A stretch of 64,000 bases of DNA from Aurantimonas manganoxydans SI85-9A1. Lineage in GTDB: Bacteria; Pseudomonadota; Alphaproteobacteria; Rhizobiales; Rhizobiaceae. The stretch spans positions 1,019,180-1,083,179 of the forward strand of contig NZ_CH672387.1 of NCBI RefSeq assembly GCF_000153465.1, in the 5' to 3' direction. Shown here one piece after another: positions 48,676-59,800 of this stretch (position 1 is its first letter; the number at the start of each line of letters is the position of its first letter). The notes beneath the pieces were generated by a model. The model saw nothing but the letters and a program-made list of their open reading frames with translations, was not told where the DNA came from and did no database searches. Position numbers and translations under genes: made by a program.

Positions 48676-50732
48676 TTCAGCCCCAATGCTTTGAAGGCGG
48701 CGTCGACCGGATCCGAAAAGAACGACGTCTGGAATTTGGTGAACAATTCCGCTGGGATCGTTGGGATGTCTGCAGCACTGGCCATCGGGATCAGGATTTT
48801 CTTTGCCCCGCTGTCAAAAGCCATCTGGAGCGATTCGGCGAGATCCTGAACCGGCACTACGCTGCCGCCGAGACTCATATCGCCCAGGATCACCATCTGA
48901 CCTTGCACCGGCTTCTTCAGGATGCCCGAGCAGAGGGCCACGAATCCCGCGAGGGTGATAGCCGTCGGGGCCCCTGCATTGTGTAGCTCCACGGTGTGGA
49001 CGTGGACATCGTGGTCACTCGGCCGAGTGCTCGCGCTGATCCGACCCGCATTCGCCTTGAAGAAATCAAAGGCAATCCCGAGCGCCTCCTTGGCTTTCTG
49101 GTTTGATCCCAGGCCGGACACGGTGAACTTCCCGCTGCCGGTCGTTGTCTGCACCTCCAGGCGATACAGGCTACGGTGGCCCGACTTCGCCCCAGCGGCG
49201 ATCGTGTGGAGCGTCCCGGGATTCATTTGGCTTTCCGGGATCAGCTTCCCGCCACCCTGTTCGGGCACGCTCACGAAAGTCTCCTCCAGCGTCTCGTTAT
49301 CGAGATAGGAGAAGTGAACGTCGTAGAACTCCATGCCGCCGATCTTCTTCAGCTGCTCCTTTACCCTCCGGCGGGCTTCGAGGGCATATTCGAGGCAGCG
49401 GCGGACAGCTTCCTTGTCGTAGTCGGCGCTGGGATGGAGAAGCTTCAGGAGTCCCGAAACCGTGCGACGGACAGCAATCGTGTCCCGCTGGTTCAGATTG
49501 TTGCCGAGCTTGAAATAGTGGTCGATCGCGTCGGAGAAGTTCCTCTTCCGCATCTCCCTCATGTACTCAGCCAGGTAATCGGTGATGAGGCCGAACCGGT
49601 TGGTGAAGAATTCCGGGCGCATCTTCGGAATCTCCCAGCCGGGGATATAGGCGTGGAAGCGATCGAAGAACGCGGAATCGATCATTGCCTCGGGGAACGG
49701 CGCCAGGAGGTGGCTGGTCTTCACCAGCGTATCGACGGGCTGGTTGATGTTGCCGACGAAGACCATCGACGCCGAACCGGCCACTGACTCTCGCCCGCGG
49801 ACAAAACTGCCCGACGCCATGAAGTCCTTCATGATCTGGACGCCATCCTTGTCCTTGAAGCTGATGCCGGCAACCTCGTCGAACGCGACGACGTCCCACA
49901 TGCCGACGAGCCCCACGACCCGGCTGGCCATGTTATAGAAAAGGTTCGCAACGGTCGTCTGGCCGCCCGACACCAGAATGCTGTTCGGGCTGCATTCCTT
50001 ATAGACGTGGCTCTTGCCGGTGCCGCGAGGGCCCAGTTCGCAGCAATTGTAGTTATTTTCGACGAACGGTATGAGACGGGAAAGGAGGTGCCATTTCACC
50101 CGGTTATCGAAGTTCGATGGCTCCATGCCCGTCGATCGCAAGAGGACGTCGAGCCACTGCTCCTCAGAGAAGTGAGAGCGTCCCTCAAGAAGCTCCGGCA
50201 TATCCATGTTCGGCATCTGGATCGGCTTCAGATCCGAGATCGAGAACGGCGAGGACTTTGAGCCCTCCTCGTAGAGGTAGTGCATGGTCACGATGCACCA
50301 GATCCCGCCCGAGAGGAGCTTTTCGTATCTGCGGACGTCGGCGCTGGAGATGAAGGCGTCCTTCACTCCGAGATTCGAGAGCAGTGCTTCGTACCGGTCC
50401 TTCTTCTCGTTGAGCTTGACGGTCACCTTGTCGATGACCTTGAAGCTGCCCCGCTCCTTGATCGTCGATTTGATCTTTTCGGCCTCGTCCGGGCGGACGT
50501 AGTTCTCCGAAAGGATACGCTTCACGCTCTCCAGGCCATCGCGGATCGTCGCCTCGTCGTCGGACGCGCAGTACATGCCGAGCAGGTACTCGAGCACATA
50601 GACCGGGACGTTCGCACCTTCCTTCAGGAGCTTGGTCAGATCCTTGCGGACGACCTTGCCACCGAAATGCCGAACGACGAGTTCGTCGACCTCAGTCGAA
50701 GTCGCGGGCGATGGCGAGATCGATAATGACAT
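48672..50732 (-). CDS. brxL: BREX protein BrxL (AAA+ with Lon-like C-terminus)
   Basis: A 686-aa core protein of type I BREX. The N-terminal part (VVRHFGGKVVRKDLTKLLKE, VYVLEYLLGMYCASDDE) is typical of BrxL. The AAA+ domain has Walker A GPRGTGKSHVYK near residues 233-244 and the Walker B-like VVAFDEVAG near 281-289. The Lon-like C-terminal domain carries GDMSLGGSVVPVQDLAESLQ near residue 620. The Lon catalytic serine motif GPSAG is replaced by GAPTA, and the Lys region GGLKEK by QDLAES, so peptidase activity is doubtful. The start at 50732, with AGGAG upstream, overlaps pglZ by 41 bases. Confidence 0.95.
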   Translation of the reverse strand: MSLSISPSPATSTEVDELVVRHFGGKVVRKDLTKLLKEGANVPVYVLEYLLGMYCASDDEATIRDGLESVKRILSENYVRPDEAEKIKSTIKERGSFKVIDKVTVKLNEKKDRYEALLSNLGVKDAFISSADVRRYEKLLSGGIWCIVTMHYLYEEGSKSSPFSISDLKPIQMPNMDMPELLEGRSHFSEEQWLDVLLRSTGMEPSNFDNRVKWHLLSRLIPFVENNYNCCELGPRGTGKSHVYKECSPNSILVSGGQTTVANLFYNMASRVVGLVGMWDVVAFDEVAGISFKDKDGVQIMKDFMASGSFVRGRESVAGSASMVFVGNINQPVDTLVKTSHLLAPFPEAMIDSAFFDRFHAYIPGWEIPKMRPEFFTNRFGLITDYLAEYMREMRKRNFSDAIDHYFKLGNNLNQRDTIAVRRTVSGLLKLLHPSADYDKEAVRRCLEYALEARRRVKEQLKKIGGMEFYDVHFSYLDNETLEETFVSVPEQGGGKLIPESQMNPGTLHTIAAGAKSGHRSLYRLEVQTTTGSGKFTVSGLGSNQKAKEALGIAFDFFKANAGRISASTRPSDHDVHVHTVELHNAGAPTAITLAGFVALCSGILKKPVQGQMVILGDMSLGGSVVPVQDLAESLQMAFDSGAKKILIPMASAADIPTIPAELFTKFQTSFFSDPVDAAFKALGLN

Positions 50733-53286
50733 GCTGACTCAACTCCTGAACCTTGGTCTCGGCGTTCCGGACGACGAGGAAAAATCGCTGCGACTTATCG
50801 AACGCCGTCCCGGCCAGAGTCAGCCGAACGGTCTGCTTCCAGTCTTCCGACATCGTCGGCGTCTTGCTGTCGAACGTGACCTTCTGGATATCCGAGACCG
50901 GACGCCCGTCGGAGCCGACGATCGCGACAGTAACACTCATCGGACGAACGCGGTCGGAGACGGGCTCGGTCTGCATAAGGTCGAAGCTGCGACGCGGCGT
51001 CGTGATCCGGTTATTCGCGCCGAGGACGGTGATCTGCACCGGCCGGGACTTTACGTCGTTCGCATCCTTGTCTTTCGAGTAGGCGATCCGCAGGACCGGC
51101 ACACAAATTTCCTGGAGCATGGCGCCGCCGTGAAGGAAGCGGGCACCCCCCATGAAGTGGAAGCGGGACGTGCCCTTCGGAACCCAGAACTCAGTGTCGT
51201 CGCGGACGTCCGAAGTGCGCGAGAGAGGAGCGGACCAAGCACCTGGATGCGATCCGAGCTTCGCGCCCACGTAATAGCGCTTCTTCGCCAAGACGACGCC
51301 TTCAGGCTTGTCCTCGACCGCGTTCTTGTCGACGCTGGTCGGAGGGCTCTCCTGGTAGAGAAATCCGTGGTCTGCGGTGACGAAGAGGTTCGTTCCGTTC
51401 AGGCTGCCGAGAATACGGATCGCCAGCGACGTGATGTCGTTGATCGTCCTGCGGACGGCGTCGAATGCTTTTTCCTCATCGCCGCCGTCGGCCGTCTTGT
51501 CGATGTGGTTATGGTAGACGTAGACGACCTTGTTCGACCTGAGGAAGCGACGCCCCTCGTCGACGGACATCGCATGAAGTTCCTCCGCGCCGATCACGCC
51601 ACCGCCGTGCTTCGCGAGGATTTCGCCACGGTTCTTCATTCCACTCGAAGACTTCCCGTCCACGGTGACGACCCCGCCTGAAAATGCGAGATCCTTGTGG
51701 GGAAGAAGCGAGGCCATGCCGAGCGCGGTAAAGGATGGAAGAACACCCAGCTGCGTCGTCAGCTTCGCTTCCATGCGATCGCGGCTGTTTATCTGGTCCG
51801 CGAGTTCCTTTGCGGCCTCAAAGCGGAAGGCATCGCTGATGATAACGATGGCCCGCTTGTCGTCTTCTTGCACGATGGGAGCAATCCGCTTCTCGTAGAA
51901 GCGCGACTGTCTTGGCACGCCGGAGATCTGCCACTTCGAGCTGATCATCTCTGCCGCGAATGGGCCCCAGGCGGTCGCCAGCTTCGCGACGTATCCGTTC
52001 CCATAGACGTCCTCGACCTTCTGGCGAAGCGTCTTGAGGATATCCCATCCCTGCCTCTCGACCTGATCCGCAGCTTCGCAGAAATGGCGGTAGAGCTGAT
52101 CGAACCGATACAGGTCGGTTTCGTAGGCCTGCCAGAACTCCTCGACCGTCTCGAACGAAAAGCCTGAGGCGTAGGCGCCGCGCAGACTGAAGAGGCGCGC
52201 CGCGTACTCCAACGCGTCGTATGTCCGCGCATAGGCCTTGCGAGGTGCTGTGTCACCCAGGCTTTCGTTGGCCCAGTACCCGTCCTTCCGCCGACGGCAC
52301 AGGGAAGCGACTTCCTCGACGTCGACCGCGGTATCGGTGTCGATGATCCGATTCCGGAGGCCGGAGGCGAGCCGCCGCTCGATCAGAGAGAACGTGCGTG
52401 TGTCTTCGAGATATTCGGGATCGACCGAACCGACATGATCCCCTAGCTTGATCGCGTTAGAGACCGCATCGGAAAGCCTATCGAAGCTCGAATGCCGGGC
52501 GTGACTGTCCTGCCACTGTGCCACGCAGACGGCGGTGTTCGACGTACCTTGCCCACGAAGCTTCAGGTGCTCGAGCGCCTTAGGCGTTTTGCCATTCAGC
52601 TTTCGCGTGAAGTCGGTGACGAGAAGACGGATCAGGAGGTTTCCGAGCGAGGGACGTGGATCAGCAAATCCGAACACCGCATCGACCTGTCTCCAGAAGG
52701 ACTCCTCGACATCGTACTTCGCGAATTCGCTGAAGACCTCCGGTGGGCGGGAAATGTCGGACTGGTCCGGGAAGGCATCGAAAATCGCGATGACGATGCC
52801 GAAGAAGTCGGCGTTGTCCAGCCGGAGCAGGTTCGCCATGATCTTCCGATCGATATCGACCTCGTTGTCCTTCGGCGAGACGAAACGCTTGAACCTTGTC
52901 AGGCGCTCGCGGCTCGCGAAAAACTTGGCTCGCTGCGCGATATGATCCCGCAGGGCCGGCGTATGTAGGCCGAGATCCTCAAGGATATGGGTCGAGCGAT
53001 CCGCAGCGAAGCCCTTCGCGTAGAGGCGGATGTCGAGAAGCCAATCGTCGGCCGGTTCCGGCCGAGACTGATCCTCATAGACCAGGAACCGAGAATCGGC
53101 GGCGCCGGCGGCGATCGCCAGTTTCGCTTCGAGAGCCGGCGATCTCGACACCCTAATGACCGTCGCGCCACCCACGTCGAGCGACGACAGCACATCCTCG
53201 AATTCTCTTTCTGGATCGGACCAGAAGACGACCTTGTTCTCAGCGAGGAACCGGCTGAGCGCGACCTGGATGCGATCGGTATCCAT
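50692..53286 (-). CDS. pglZ: BREX type I phosphatase-fold protein PglZ
   Basis: An 864-aa protein with an alkaline-phosphatase-superfamily core, the hallmark gene of BREX systems. The metal and nucleophile region is IVIISDAFRFEAAKELADQI near residue 475-495, and the second metal site is LFVTADHGFLYQ near 633-644. The N-terminal half (SDPEREFEDVLSSLDVGG, EDQSRPEPADDWLLDIRLYA) is the PglZ type A helical region. It probably hydrolyses phospho-bonds, but the physiological substrate in BREX is not known. Its start overlaps the pglX stop by one base. Confidence 0.95.
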   Translation of the reverse strand: MDTDRIQVALSRFLAENKVVFWSDPEREFEDVLSSLDVGGATVIRVSRSPALEAKLAIAAGAADSRFLVYEDQSRPEPADDWLLDIRLYAKGFAADRSTHILEDLGLHTPALRDHIAQRAKFFASRERLTRFKRFVSPKDNEVDIDRKIMANLLRLDNADFFGIVIAIFDAFPDQSDISRPPEVFSEFAKYDVEESFWRQVDAVFGFADPRPSLGNLLIRLLVTDFTRKLNGKTPKALEHLKLRGQGTSNTAVCVAQWQDSHARHSSFDRLSDAVSNAIKLGDHVGSVDPEYLEDTRTFSLIERRLASGLRNRIIDTDTAVDVEEVASLCRRRKDGYWANESLGDTAPRKAYARTYDALEYAARLFSLRGAYASGFSFETVEEFWQAYETDLYRFDQLYRHFCEAADQVERQGWDILKTLRQKVEDVYGNGYVAKLATAWGPFAAEMISSKWQISGVPRQSRFYEKRIAPIVQEDDKRAIVIISDAFRFEAAKELADQINSRDRMEAKLTTQLGVLPSFTALGMASLLPHKDLAFSGGVVTVDGKSSSGMKNRGEILAKHGGGVIGAEELHAMSVDEGRRFLRSNKVVYVYHNHIDKTADGGDEEKAFDAVRRTINDITSLAIRILGSLNGTNLFVTADHGFLYQESPPTSVDKNAVEDKPEGVVLAKKRYYVGAKLGSHPGAWSAPLSRTSDVRDDTEFWVPKGTSRFHFMGGARFLHGGAMLQEICVPVLRIAYSKDKDANDVKSRPVQITVLGANNRITTPRRSFDLMQTEPVSDRVRPMSVTVAIVGSDGRPVSDIQKVTFDSKTPTMSEDWKQTVRLTLAGTAFDKSQRFFLVVRNAETKVQELSQHVIIDLAIARDFD

Positions 53287-56200
53287 CAGCCCTCGTCCTT
53301 CGTGCCACAGACCAGCTTCGTCGCGGCGAGGAGGTCGCCAAACCTGCTGTAATTGACCTTCACGCCGTCATCGAGATCGAGCGCGATCCGTTCTTCGGCC
53401 ACGTGCCGAAGATTGGCTTCGAAACGATCGAGTTCAGCCTTCTTGGCTTCAAGAACGGCAAGTTCCTTCGTGCGAGCTTTCATTTGAGCGCTCGACAGAT
53501 CTCCCCGAGAAATTTCGCCCTCGATCGTCTGGATTCGATTCTGCATCTTGGTTTGAAGTGGAATGACATATTCGGCCCGCATGCGGCCGAGGGTACTTTC
53601 GTTGTACCGATGCAGATAGACGAGACACTCGAAAGCGCGCTCCTTCCCGGACGAAAATAGCCAATAGATCGGCCGGTTCTTGTATGTTCTCAGATGGTCC
53701 TTAAAGAATGCTCGGGAAATATATTTTCGGATCGTCTCCGAAGCGGACGTCTTGCTTTTCGGTTCGAGCGAGTCTGCGACGAAATCGAGGTCCCCGCCGA
53801 GCCTCTCTTCGCCGAACGTCAGTCGAAGGAAATCGATGAAGCGCGTTGTTGCGTCATCAGGGAACCACTCGACGTCGGTGACCGGAACGATGCCATCGTC
53901 GTCAGCATGAAAACCGCCGTACCTACTCGGATCAAATCCGACGTTTCCGGCATTGGCGTAAACGAGCCCCGGCTCGGCCACCGAGTATCGTCCCATCATG
54001 CAGCCGACGGCATAAGAGATGAGTTCGCGGATCGTGTCCCGCTGCTGGAGGTCCTTCCGCTCATCTTCCGTCCCCTTAACGCCATAGCGATAGGCGGGGT
54101 TACAGGTGAGCGTGATCTCCTCGATCGGCACTTCGGCAGTCAGCTCGTCCTGCAGTCCGTAAGCGTCAATGAAGATGCGATTGTTCTCTTCCTCCAACCG
54201 CTGCATCTCGTCAGTCATGGACTGCCAATGGTCGCGGAGCGTTGCGTAGCTGTCCTCCATCGTCTCGCCGCGGTGAGCGAGTGAGAGCAGCGGGAGCGTG
54301 GTGAAATCCCAGGAGGTTTCGTAGGCGTCCCAGTCGGCGCGGGCATATGAAACGAGAGCCGTTGCCGGTGCAACTTTCGGCAACACAGCCTTGGGAAAAA
54401 GTGCCGCTCCGATATCGCCCGGCTGAAAGTTGAGAGTTGGCGACAGGAACTCAAGATACCTGCTCATCACAGTGGAATTTAAGAAAGCTCCGAATTTCCA
54501 AAGATCAGAATCAGCGAAAAGTGTGCAGCCGCCGTTGTCGAAGACTGCACCCTTCGGTGAATATCGAGCAGAAAATCCACCCGACGAAACGGTAGTCCAG
54601 GTGAAACCTTCTTCAAAGAAGTGCTTGCTATTCCGAATGGTCGGCTTTTTCTTTTTCCAAGTGAGGCGGCTCTTGACTTCCGATCCGTTGCCCTCCCAGT
54701 TTAGGACAATGTCCCTATTGCCATACCAGCGACGAAACTCTCCACCTTTATTATAGGGGACCCACCTGCGGCCTTGTTCCTGTCCTCCCGTTAGATCAGC
54801 GCGGTCTTGGGAGACTTCGTGCCAGAATCTCAGGAAATGTTCATTCTCGCCCGTATCCATTCCTTTCCTCGGCGCAGAAATGTCCTTTAAGAGTTCGCCG
54901 CTGGAATAAAGATCACGTTCCTTTTCGCTAATCCAATATGCGAAAATAAGGCCCGGGATCTTGCGAAACTCCTCCTGCGATAGGGGGAAATAGCCAACAT
55001 CCCGATCTAAGAAGAGGTCACGAATTGTTTCGGGTTTGCGAACGTCGACATGTCTTTCGAAAAGACGGCGGTACGTGCCCTTGTGTCCTGGAAAATGCTG
55101 CCTTTTCGACACTACAAATGCAACGCTGCCGAAGTCGGAGCCAAAGATGCCTCGACCAAGCTGCAAAAGCGATTCAACTGTTAGGTGGTTTATCAGTTGG
55201 CGTCGAGTGTCTTCAAATGAACTTAGGAACATCCAAGACGGAAGATTGATCATCCCCCATTTACCATTTTCTAAACAAAGGATCGACGCTCGGTCCATGA
55301 AACACGTCATGAGATCGGAATAGTGGTTGGGATAGTGTTCCTTGGCCCAGTTAACCAGCTTCCCATTCATTCCCTTCCCGCCCATATACGGCGGGTTGGC
55401 CACCACCACATGATACTTCGGCGACAGCGCCTCGGCCATGCGCAGCACGGCCACGACGCGCTCCTGCACCTCTTTCAGCAGCAGATCGCCGCCGAATTCC
55501 CGCGCCTCGACCACCCGCAGCGTCTCGGCCGGATCGCGCAGCTTCGGCACGATCAGCGAGCCAAAGTTCTTCGCCTGCTCGAACTGACCCAGCGTCTCGC
55601 CCAGCTCGTCCGTAAATAAGTTATTGCCCACCACGGCGGAGACGTCCCGCATCTCCGTTTCGGTGAAGACAATGTCCTCCAAAACGCAAATCTGCGGCTC
55701 TGCTGAACGTGTGAAGAACCGGCTGTCCTGCACTCGAGCTTTCATCGTCAGCGAAAAGGCTGCAAGCGCCCCAGCGCGGTCATCGATCTCGATACCCTGA
55801 AGGTTCTTCTCGATAATAAGCGCCGGGATGTCGCGAGCCCGGTAACCGGCCTCTTCGTAGATCATGTACAGGAGGTCGAAGGCGTAAGTCAGCATGTGGC
55901 CAGAGCCGCAGGCGGGATCGCAGACCTTAATCTCCTCGGGAGAACCGATCTTCAGGAAATCGGTCTCAGGCTCCTCAGGCGCGATGTAATAGTCCATCTT
56001 CTCGGCGAGCCTCGAAGATGGATTGTTCAGAAGCCAGAGCCGACCGAGTGAGTTCTCGACCAGATATCGCACGATCCAGTGGGGCGTGAAAAGCTGCGTG
56101 GCGGCCGGGATGTTTGCCGCAGTGATCTTGATGTTTTTCTTCTTCAGCTTGTCGAAAACGTCATCTTTCTTTTCGGAGATGTAGAACTGGTACAGCCAGC

Positions 56201-56831
56201 CGATGACCTCGACATCCTGCCAAGAGGCTGTGTCCGAGTTCTGCACGAGCTTGCGGATGAGGCCGTCTGTCGCGAGCAGATTGTCAGGCAGCAGAAGTTC
56301 GGTTGCATCGCCGATCTTCTCGAACATGAAGCCCATGGTCTCGCTGAGGGCATTGCACTGGGCGATCAGGATCGCTCGATAAAGCTTTTCTTCGTAGTCA
56401 CCGGCGATCTTCATCTCGCGGACGCTGTTGATCGGAAGCCGCGGCAGGTTCAACAGCTCGGCGTTGACAAGAGCCTCAGGGAGCGTTCCGCCGGCCGTGC
56501 CGGGCCCGACGATCTGGAAACCATGATCGAGATATTCGTGCAGCTCCATGAATCGAAGCGCGACAAGGCGATTGAACCATGTGTAGGCGATCCCCTCAAT
56601 CGCTTGATCGAAACCTTCGGTTTTCACCTTGGAGATGAGGGCGTCGCGCTGCTTCCCGAACGTCTTGTCGTAGGCCGTACCGCCTACGACGAAGACGTCG
56701 CCCTGCCGCTGCGCCTCGACGATGCCGCCGGCGGTGATTCCGATTCGAGCCGCCCGCTCCATGACGGCCTTGCGGAAGTCCTTGCGTGCCTGCGGTGCGT
56801 ATGCCTTCAGGCGGGAAAGATCAACGCTCAT
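53286..56831 (-). CDS. pglX: BREX type I adenine-N6 methyltransferase PglX
   Basis: An 1181-aa DNA methyltransferase that methylates adenine in a non-palindromic motif to mark host DNA, and is also needed for exclusion. SAM motif I is DPACGSGHMLTYAFDLL near residues 304-320, and the catalytic motif NPPYMGG near 478-485. The target-recognition part follows from about residue 497 to 800 (54,430-55,340). A hand count of one line of that segment (54601-54660) gives 40% GC, against 73% for a line at 55501-55560 in the same gene. The C-terminal helical tail (AEYVIPLQTKMQNRIQTIEG) completes the family. It starts 17 bases downstream of the brxC stop. Confidence 0.96.
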   Translation of the reverse strand: MSVDLSRLKAYAPQARKDFRKAVMERAARIGITAGGIVEAQRQGDVFVVGGTAYDKTFGKQRDALISKVKTEGFDQAIEGIAYTWFNRLVALRFMELHEYLDHGFQIVGPGTAGGTLPEALVNAELLNLPRLPINSVREMKIAGDYEEKLYRAILIAQCNALSETMGFMFEKIGDATELLLPDNLLATDGLIRKLVQNSDTASWQDVEVIGWLYQFYISEKKDDVFDKLKKKNIKITAANIPAATQLFTPHWIVRYLVENSLGRLWLLNNPSSRLAEKMDYYIAPEEPETDFLKIGSPEEIKVCDPACGSGHMLTYAFDLLYMIYEEAGYRARDIPALIIEKNLQGIEIDDRAGALAAFSLTMKARVQDSRFFTRSAEPQICVLEDIVFTETEMRDVSAVVGNNLFTDELGETLGQFEQAKNFGSLIVPKLRDPAETLRVVEAREFGGDLLLKEVQERVVAVLRMAEALSPKYHVVVANPPYMGGKGMNGKLVNWAKEHYPNHYSDLMTCFMDRASILCLENGKWGMINLPSWMFLSSFEDTRRQLINHLTVESLLQLGRGIFGSDFGSVAFVVSKRQHFPGHKGTYRRLFERHVDVRKPETIRDLFLDRDVGYFPLSQEEFRKIPGLIFAYWISEKERDLYSSGELLKDISAPRKGMDTGENEHFLRFWHEVSQDRADLTGGQEQGRRWVPYNKGGEFRRWYGNRDIVLNWEGNGSEVKSRLTWKKKKPTIRNSKHFFEEGFTWTTVSSGGFSARYSPKGAVFDNGGCTLFADSDLWKFGAFLNSTVMSRYLEFLSPTLNFQPGDIGAALFPKAVLPKVAPATALVSYARADWDAYETSWDFTTLPLLSLAHRGETMEDSYATLRDHWQSMTDEMQRLEEENNRIFIDAYGLQDELTAEVPIEEITLTCNPAYRYGVKGTEDERKDLQQRDTIRELISYAVGCMMGRYSVAEPGLVYANAGNVGFDPSRYGGFHADDDGIVPVTDVEWFPDDATTRFIDFLRLTFGEERLGGDLDFVADSLEPKSKTSASETIRKYISRAFFKDHLRTYKNRPIYWLFSSGKERAFECLVYLHRYNESTLGRMRAEYVIPLQTKMQNRIQTIEGEISRGDLSSAQMKARTKELAVLEAKKAELDRFEANLRHVAEERIALDLDDGVKVNYSRFGDLLAATKLVCGTKDEG

Positions 56832-56847
56832 ACTCTACAGTTCCCGG

Positions 56848-59800
56848 TCAGCGGATTTCGATGCGTTCGTTCTTGGAGACGGCTTCGGAGAGTCGCGATC
56901 TCAGGCGGTCAATGAAGTCGTCGACCTGCGCCTGGCTTTCGAGGTAGCCATCTGCGGAGACGAGGCTTGCCGGCTGAATGACCCGTTTCGGCTTGAATAC
57001 CACCACCGGAGGTTCCGGTAATTTTCCGTACGGCACGCCGCCCTCAGGACCCCCTCCAACCGTTTCGGGCTGCCTGACGGGCTCCGCCACCTTCATTACC
57101 GAGTTGCCGATCATCTCGAAGGCATCATCATAAGCTTCCCGCGCTTCGGTCTGCGCCATGAAGATCGCAGAGATGCTCGGGCTGGTCTCAATCCGCTTGC
57201 GGATGGTCTGGATCGGATGGAGGGAACGGTTGCGCAGATCCGACCCAGACGAAACATCGTCCAGCTCCGCCTTGATCTTCGCGATCAGAGGATCGACGAT
57301 CCCGTAGGCATGATTCCGGCGCTTCTCGAGCAAGATCCGGTTCGCCTCGGTCACTGTTGCGATCAGCGCCGATGCATCCTGTATCCGGGAGTAGGGAGCT
57401 TCGAGCGCCAGGATGTCCTTGATCGACGTCAGAGCCTTGGCGGCCGCCTCGTCCTTTTCGATCTCCTTTTCGTTGACGGCGAAGTCCATGACGGCCTTTC
57501 GCATAAGGTCCCAAGCGGGCCGCTGCGACGAATGGAAGTCGGACAGGTCCTCGTAGTCTTCGAAGAGGCCGGTGAGGTCAGCCTTCGCGGTGACGAAGGC
57601 CTCGATTAGCTCGTAGCTGCCACGCTTCTGCATGATCGGAGCAATGATGCCCTCGATCTCCGCGATCGCCGATTTACCTGGAAACTCGCCGTCGTCGGCG
57701 AGCGCGCCCCAGGACTTCAGGTTGTCCTGCCAGTTCGTCAGGTTCAGCCGGATGTCCTCGGCGATCGCGTCCTCGCCGACGCCCGGCATCCGGCCGAAGA
57801 TGTCCTTCGCCAGCTGGCGAGCGCTATGAAGCGTTGTCTCGTCGAGCATCTTGCGTCGCTGGATGACGATCTTGCGCCATTTGTTCTGTCCCTCGATCTC
57901 GGACGCAAGCTGGCTGCGGTCGAGGCGCTCGCTGTTCATCAGCAGGTCCGCGGAACCTCGCCGGAATAGCTTGACAACAAGGAGCGCGGTTTCCCGCAGA
58001 CCCCAGCCGTAAGGCCGCTTGTTGAAGTGCTCGGCTATGTCGAAAAGGATGGGCTGCTTGCTCTGCTTTTCGATCAGGCCGACATGGTCGAGAACTTCGT
58101 CAAGAGCCGCTTTGTTCGGATCCTCGTCCTTCAGGTCGAGTGTGTCGTCGGAGGTCGCGAGGATGACCTTCGCGTCCCGGATCGGGTCCTCGGAGAGGTG
58201 AACGAGAAGCCCGATCTTTTTGAAGGTGTTGGCTATGTAATAGTCGAGCGCCTCGACGACGATGGCGTCCGCGGTCGTCGCCTTCGGATCGAGCCGCCGG
58301 CCGTTGACGTAGATGCGAGCGTCGCGGATCAGCGCCTCGATCGTCTGGTGGAGACGCTTCCGCCTCTCGGTGTTCTCGTGCTGGCGCGCCCGGACGATCC
58401 GCTTGACGGATTCCGACTGCGTGCCGTCCATCTTCTGCGTCGCGTATTTCTCGACCTTGAGATAGTCGTAGACGTCGCGAGCGAGGTCCTTCTCATTGCC
58501 GAGGACGACGAGCACCTCGTCATGACTGCGCATGGTGACCGTCGCATCGGCGAAGTCCTCATAGTTGTCAGCGAGAGGGGTGACGATCTTGAGAGGAATC
58601 GCCTTGTCTTTCAGCGCCGAACGCGGTGCATCGTCGACAAAGCGCATGACATCGAGATTACTCTTGATCGGCTTATAGGTGAAAAGCCCCCGGTCGACGC
58701 TCTGCAGCGTGTCATCGAAGATAAGATTGCCGAGCAAGCTGGTCTCCTCGCCCGGATTCAGCCTGATCGCCTTGATCTCCTTGCCAATGTCGCGCTCTTC
58801 GTCGGTCAGAAAGAAGAAGTTCTCACCGTTCCGGCTGATCAGTGTCTCGCTTTCGAGGCGGCGGAGGCTGGCCTCGATTGCCTTACGAAGCGCGACGCGG
58901 TCCGCGTCGATCCTGTCGAGGAACAAGGTGACGAGATTGTCGACGTTGCCGCTGATCTCGTCGACGTAGCGAATGAGAAACAGCGTTTTGAGAACCTCGG
59001 AGTCGAAGGGCTCGAGCGACGGGTTCGTCCGAACGCCGTTGATGGCGCGCCGGACGATGTCCTCCAGGAAGCTCTCGATTGCCGGGTAGAAGAAGTGAAG
59101 CGGGATAAGAGCACCGACAGGCTTGGAAGCACTGTAAACGGCAGCCGTCTGGAAGGCATCCAGCATCGAACGCTCCCCCTTGGCGAGGTGCGCTCCGGTC
59201 ATGCCGTGGGTGCGGCTCGCATCGAAGATCTTCTGGACGAGCTGGAACTGGTAGGGAATGAACGGATAATGGCGGACGAAATCGTCCTCTCCGTCGAAGG
59301 AACGAAGGGTCATCCGGTTGTCGCGGAAGGTGACCTGGTGGCGAAGGATCTCGCCATTCATCCCGAAGTTGGTTTTCAATTCATCCTTCGCCGGCTCGGT
59401 CTTGCCGAGAAGGCGCCGTTGGATCACTTCGTCCGCGTGAGATCCCGACAGCGAGAGGCGAGCCTTGAACCGACCCTGAATCTTGGAGAAGTCTTCCTCG
59501 ACGGTGCTCCGCATCTCGCCCAAGATCGCTTCGATGTTGGCTTGCGACGTGACAACGACCCATGCACCGCCCTTGCAGACCGTTCCAAGATTCTCGGTGA
59601 TGGTCTGCAGATTCAGCATCATTTTGCCGTTTCTGCCAATGAAGCCGCCGATTTCGTCGGCTAGGAAAACGATACGGTGATCTGGGCCTTGGCGGTCCAG
59701 ATACTCCGCGACCCAGTGCGCGAAGTTCTCCGGAGTTGGCTGGAAATCCTTTTCGTACTTGTCGAGCCATTCGCCAGCTTCGGTACGGGGTTTCCCCAAA

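Noticed and set aside
58027-59664. 545-aa plus-strand open frame inside brxC
   Set aside because: The opposite strand carries clear BrxC coding sequence with P-loop motifs; the plus frame has no family features.
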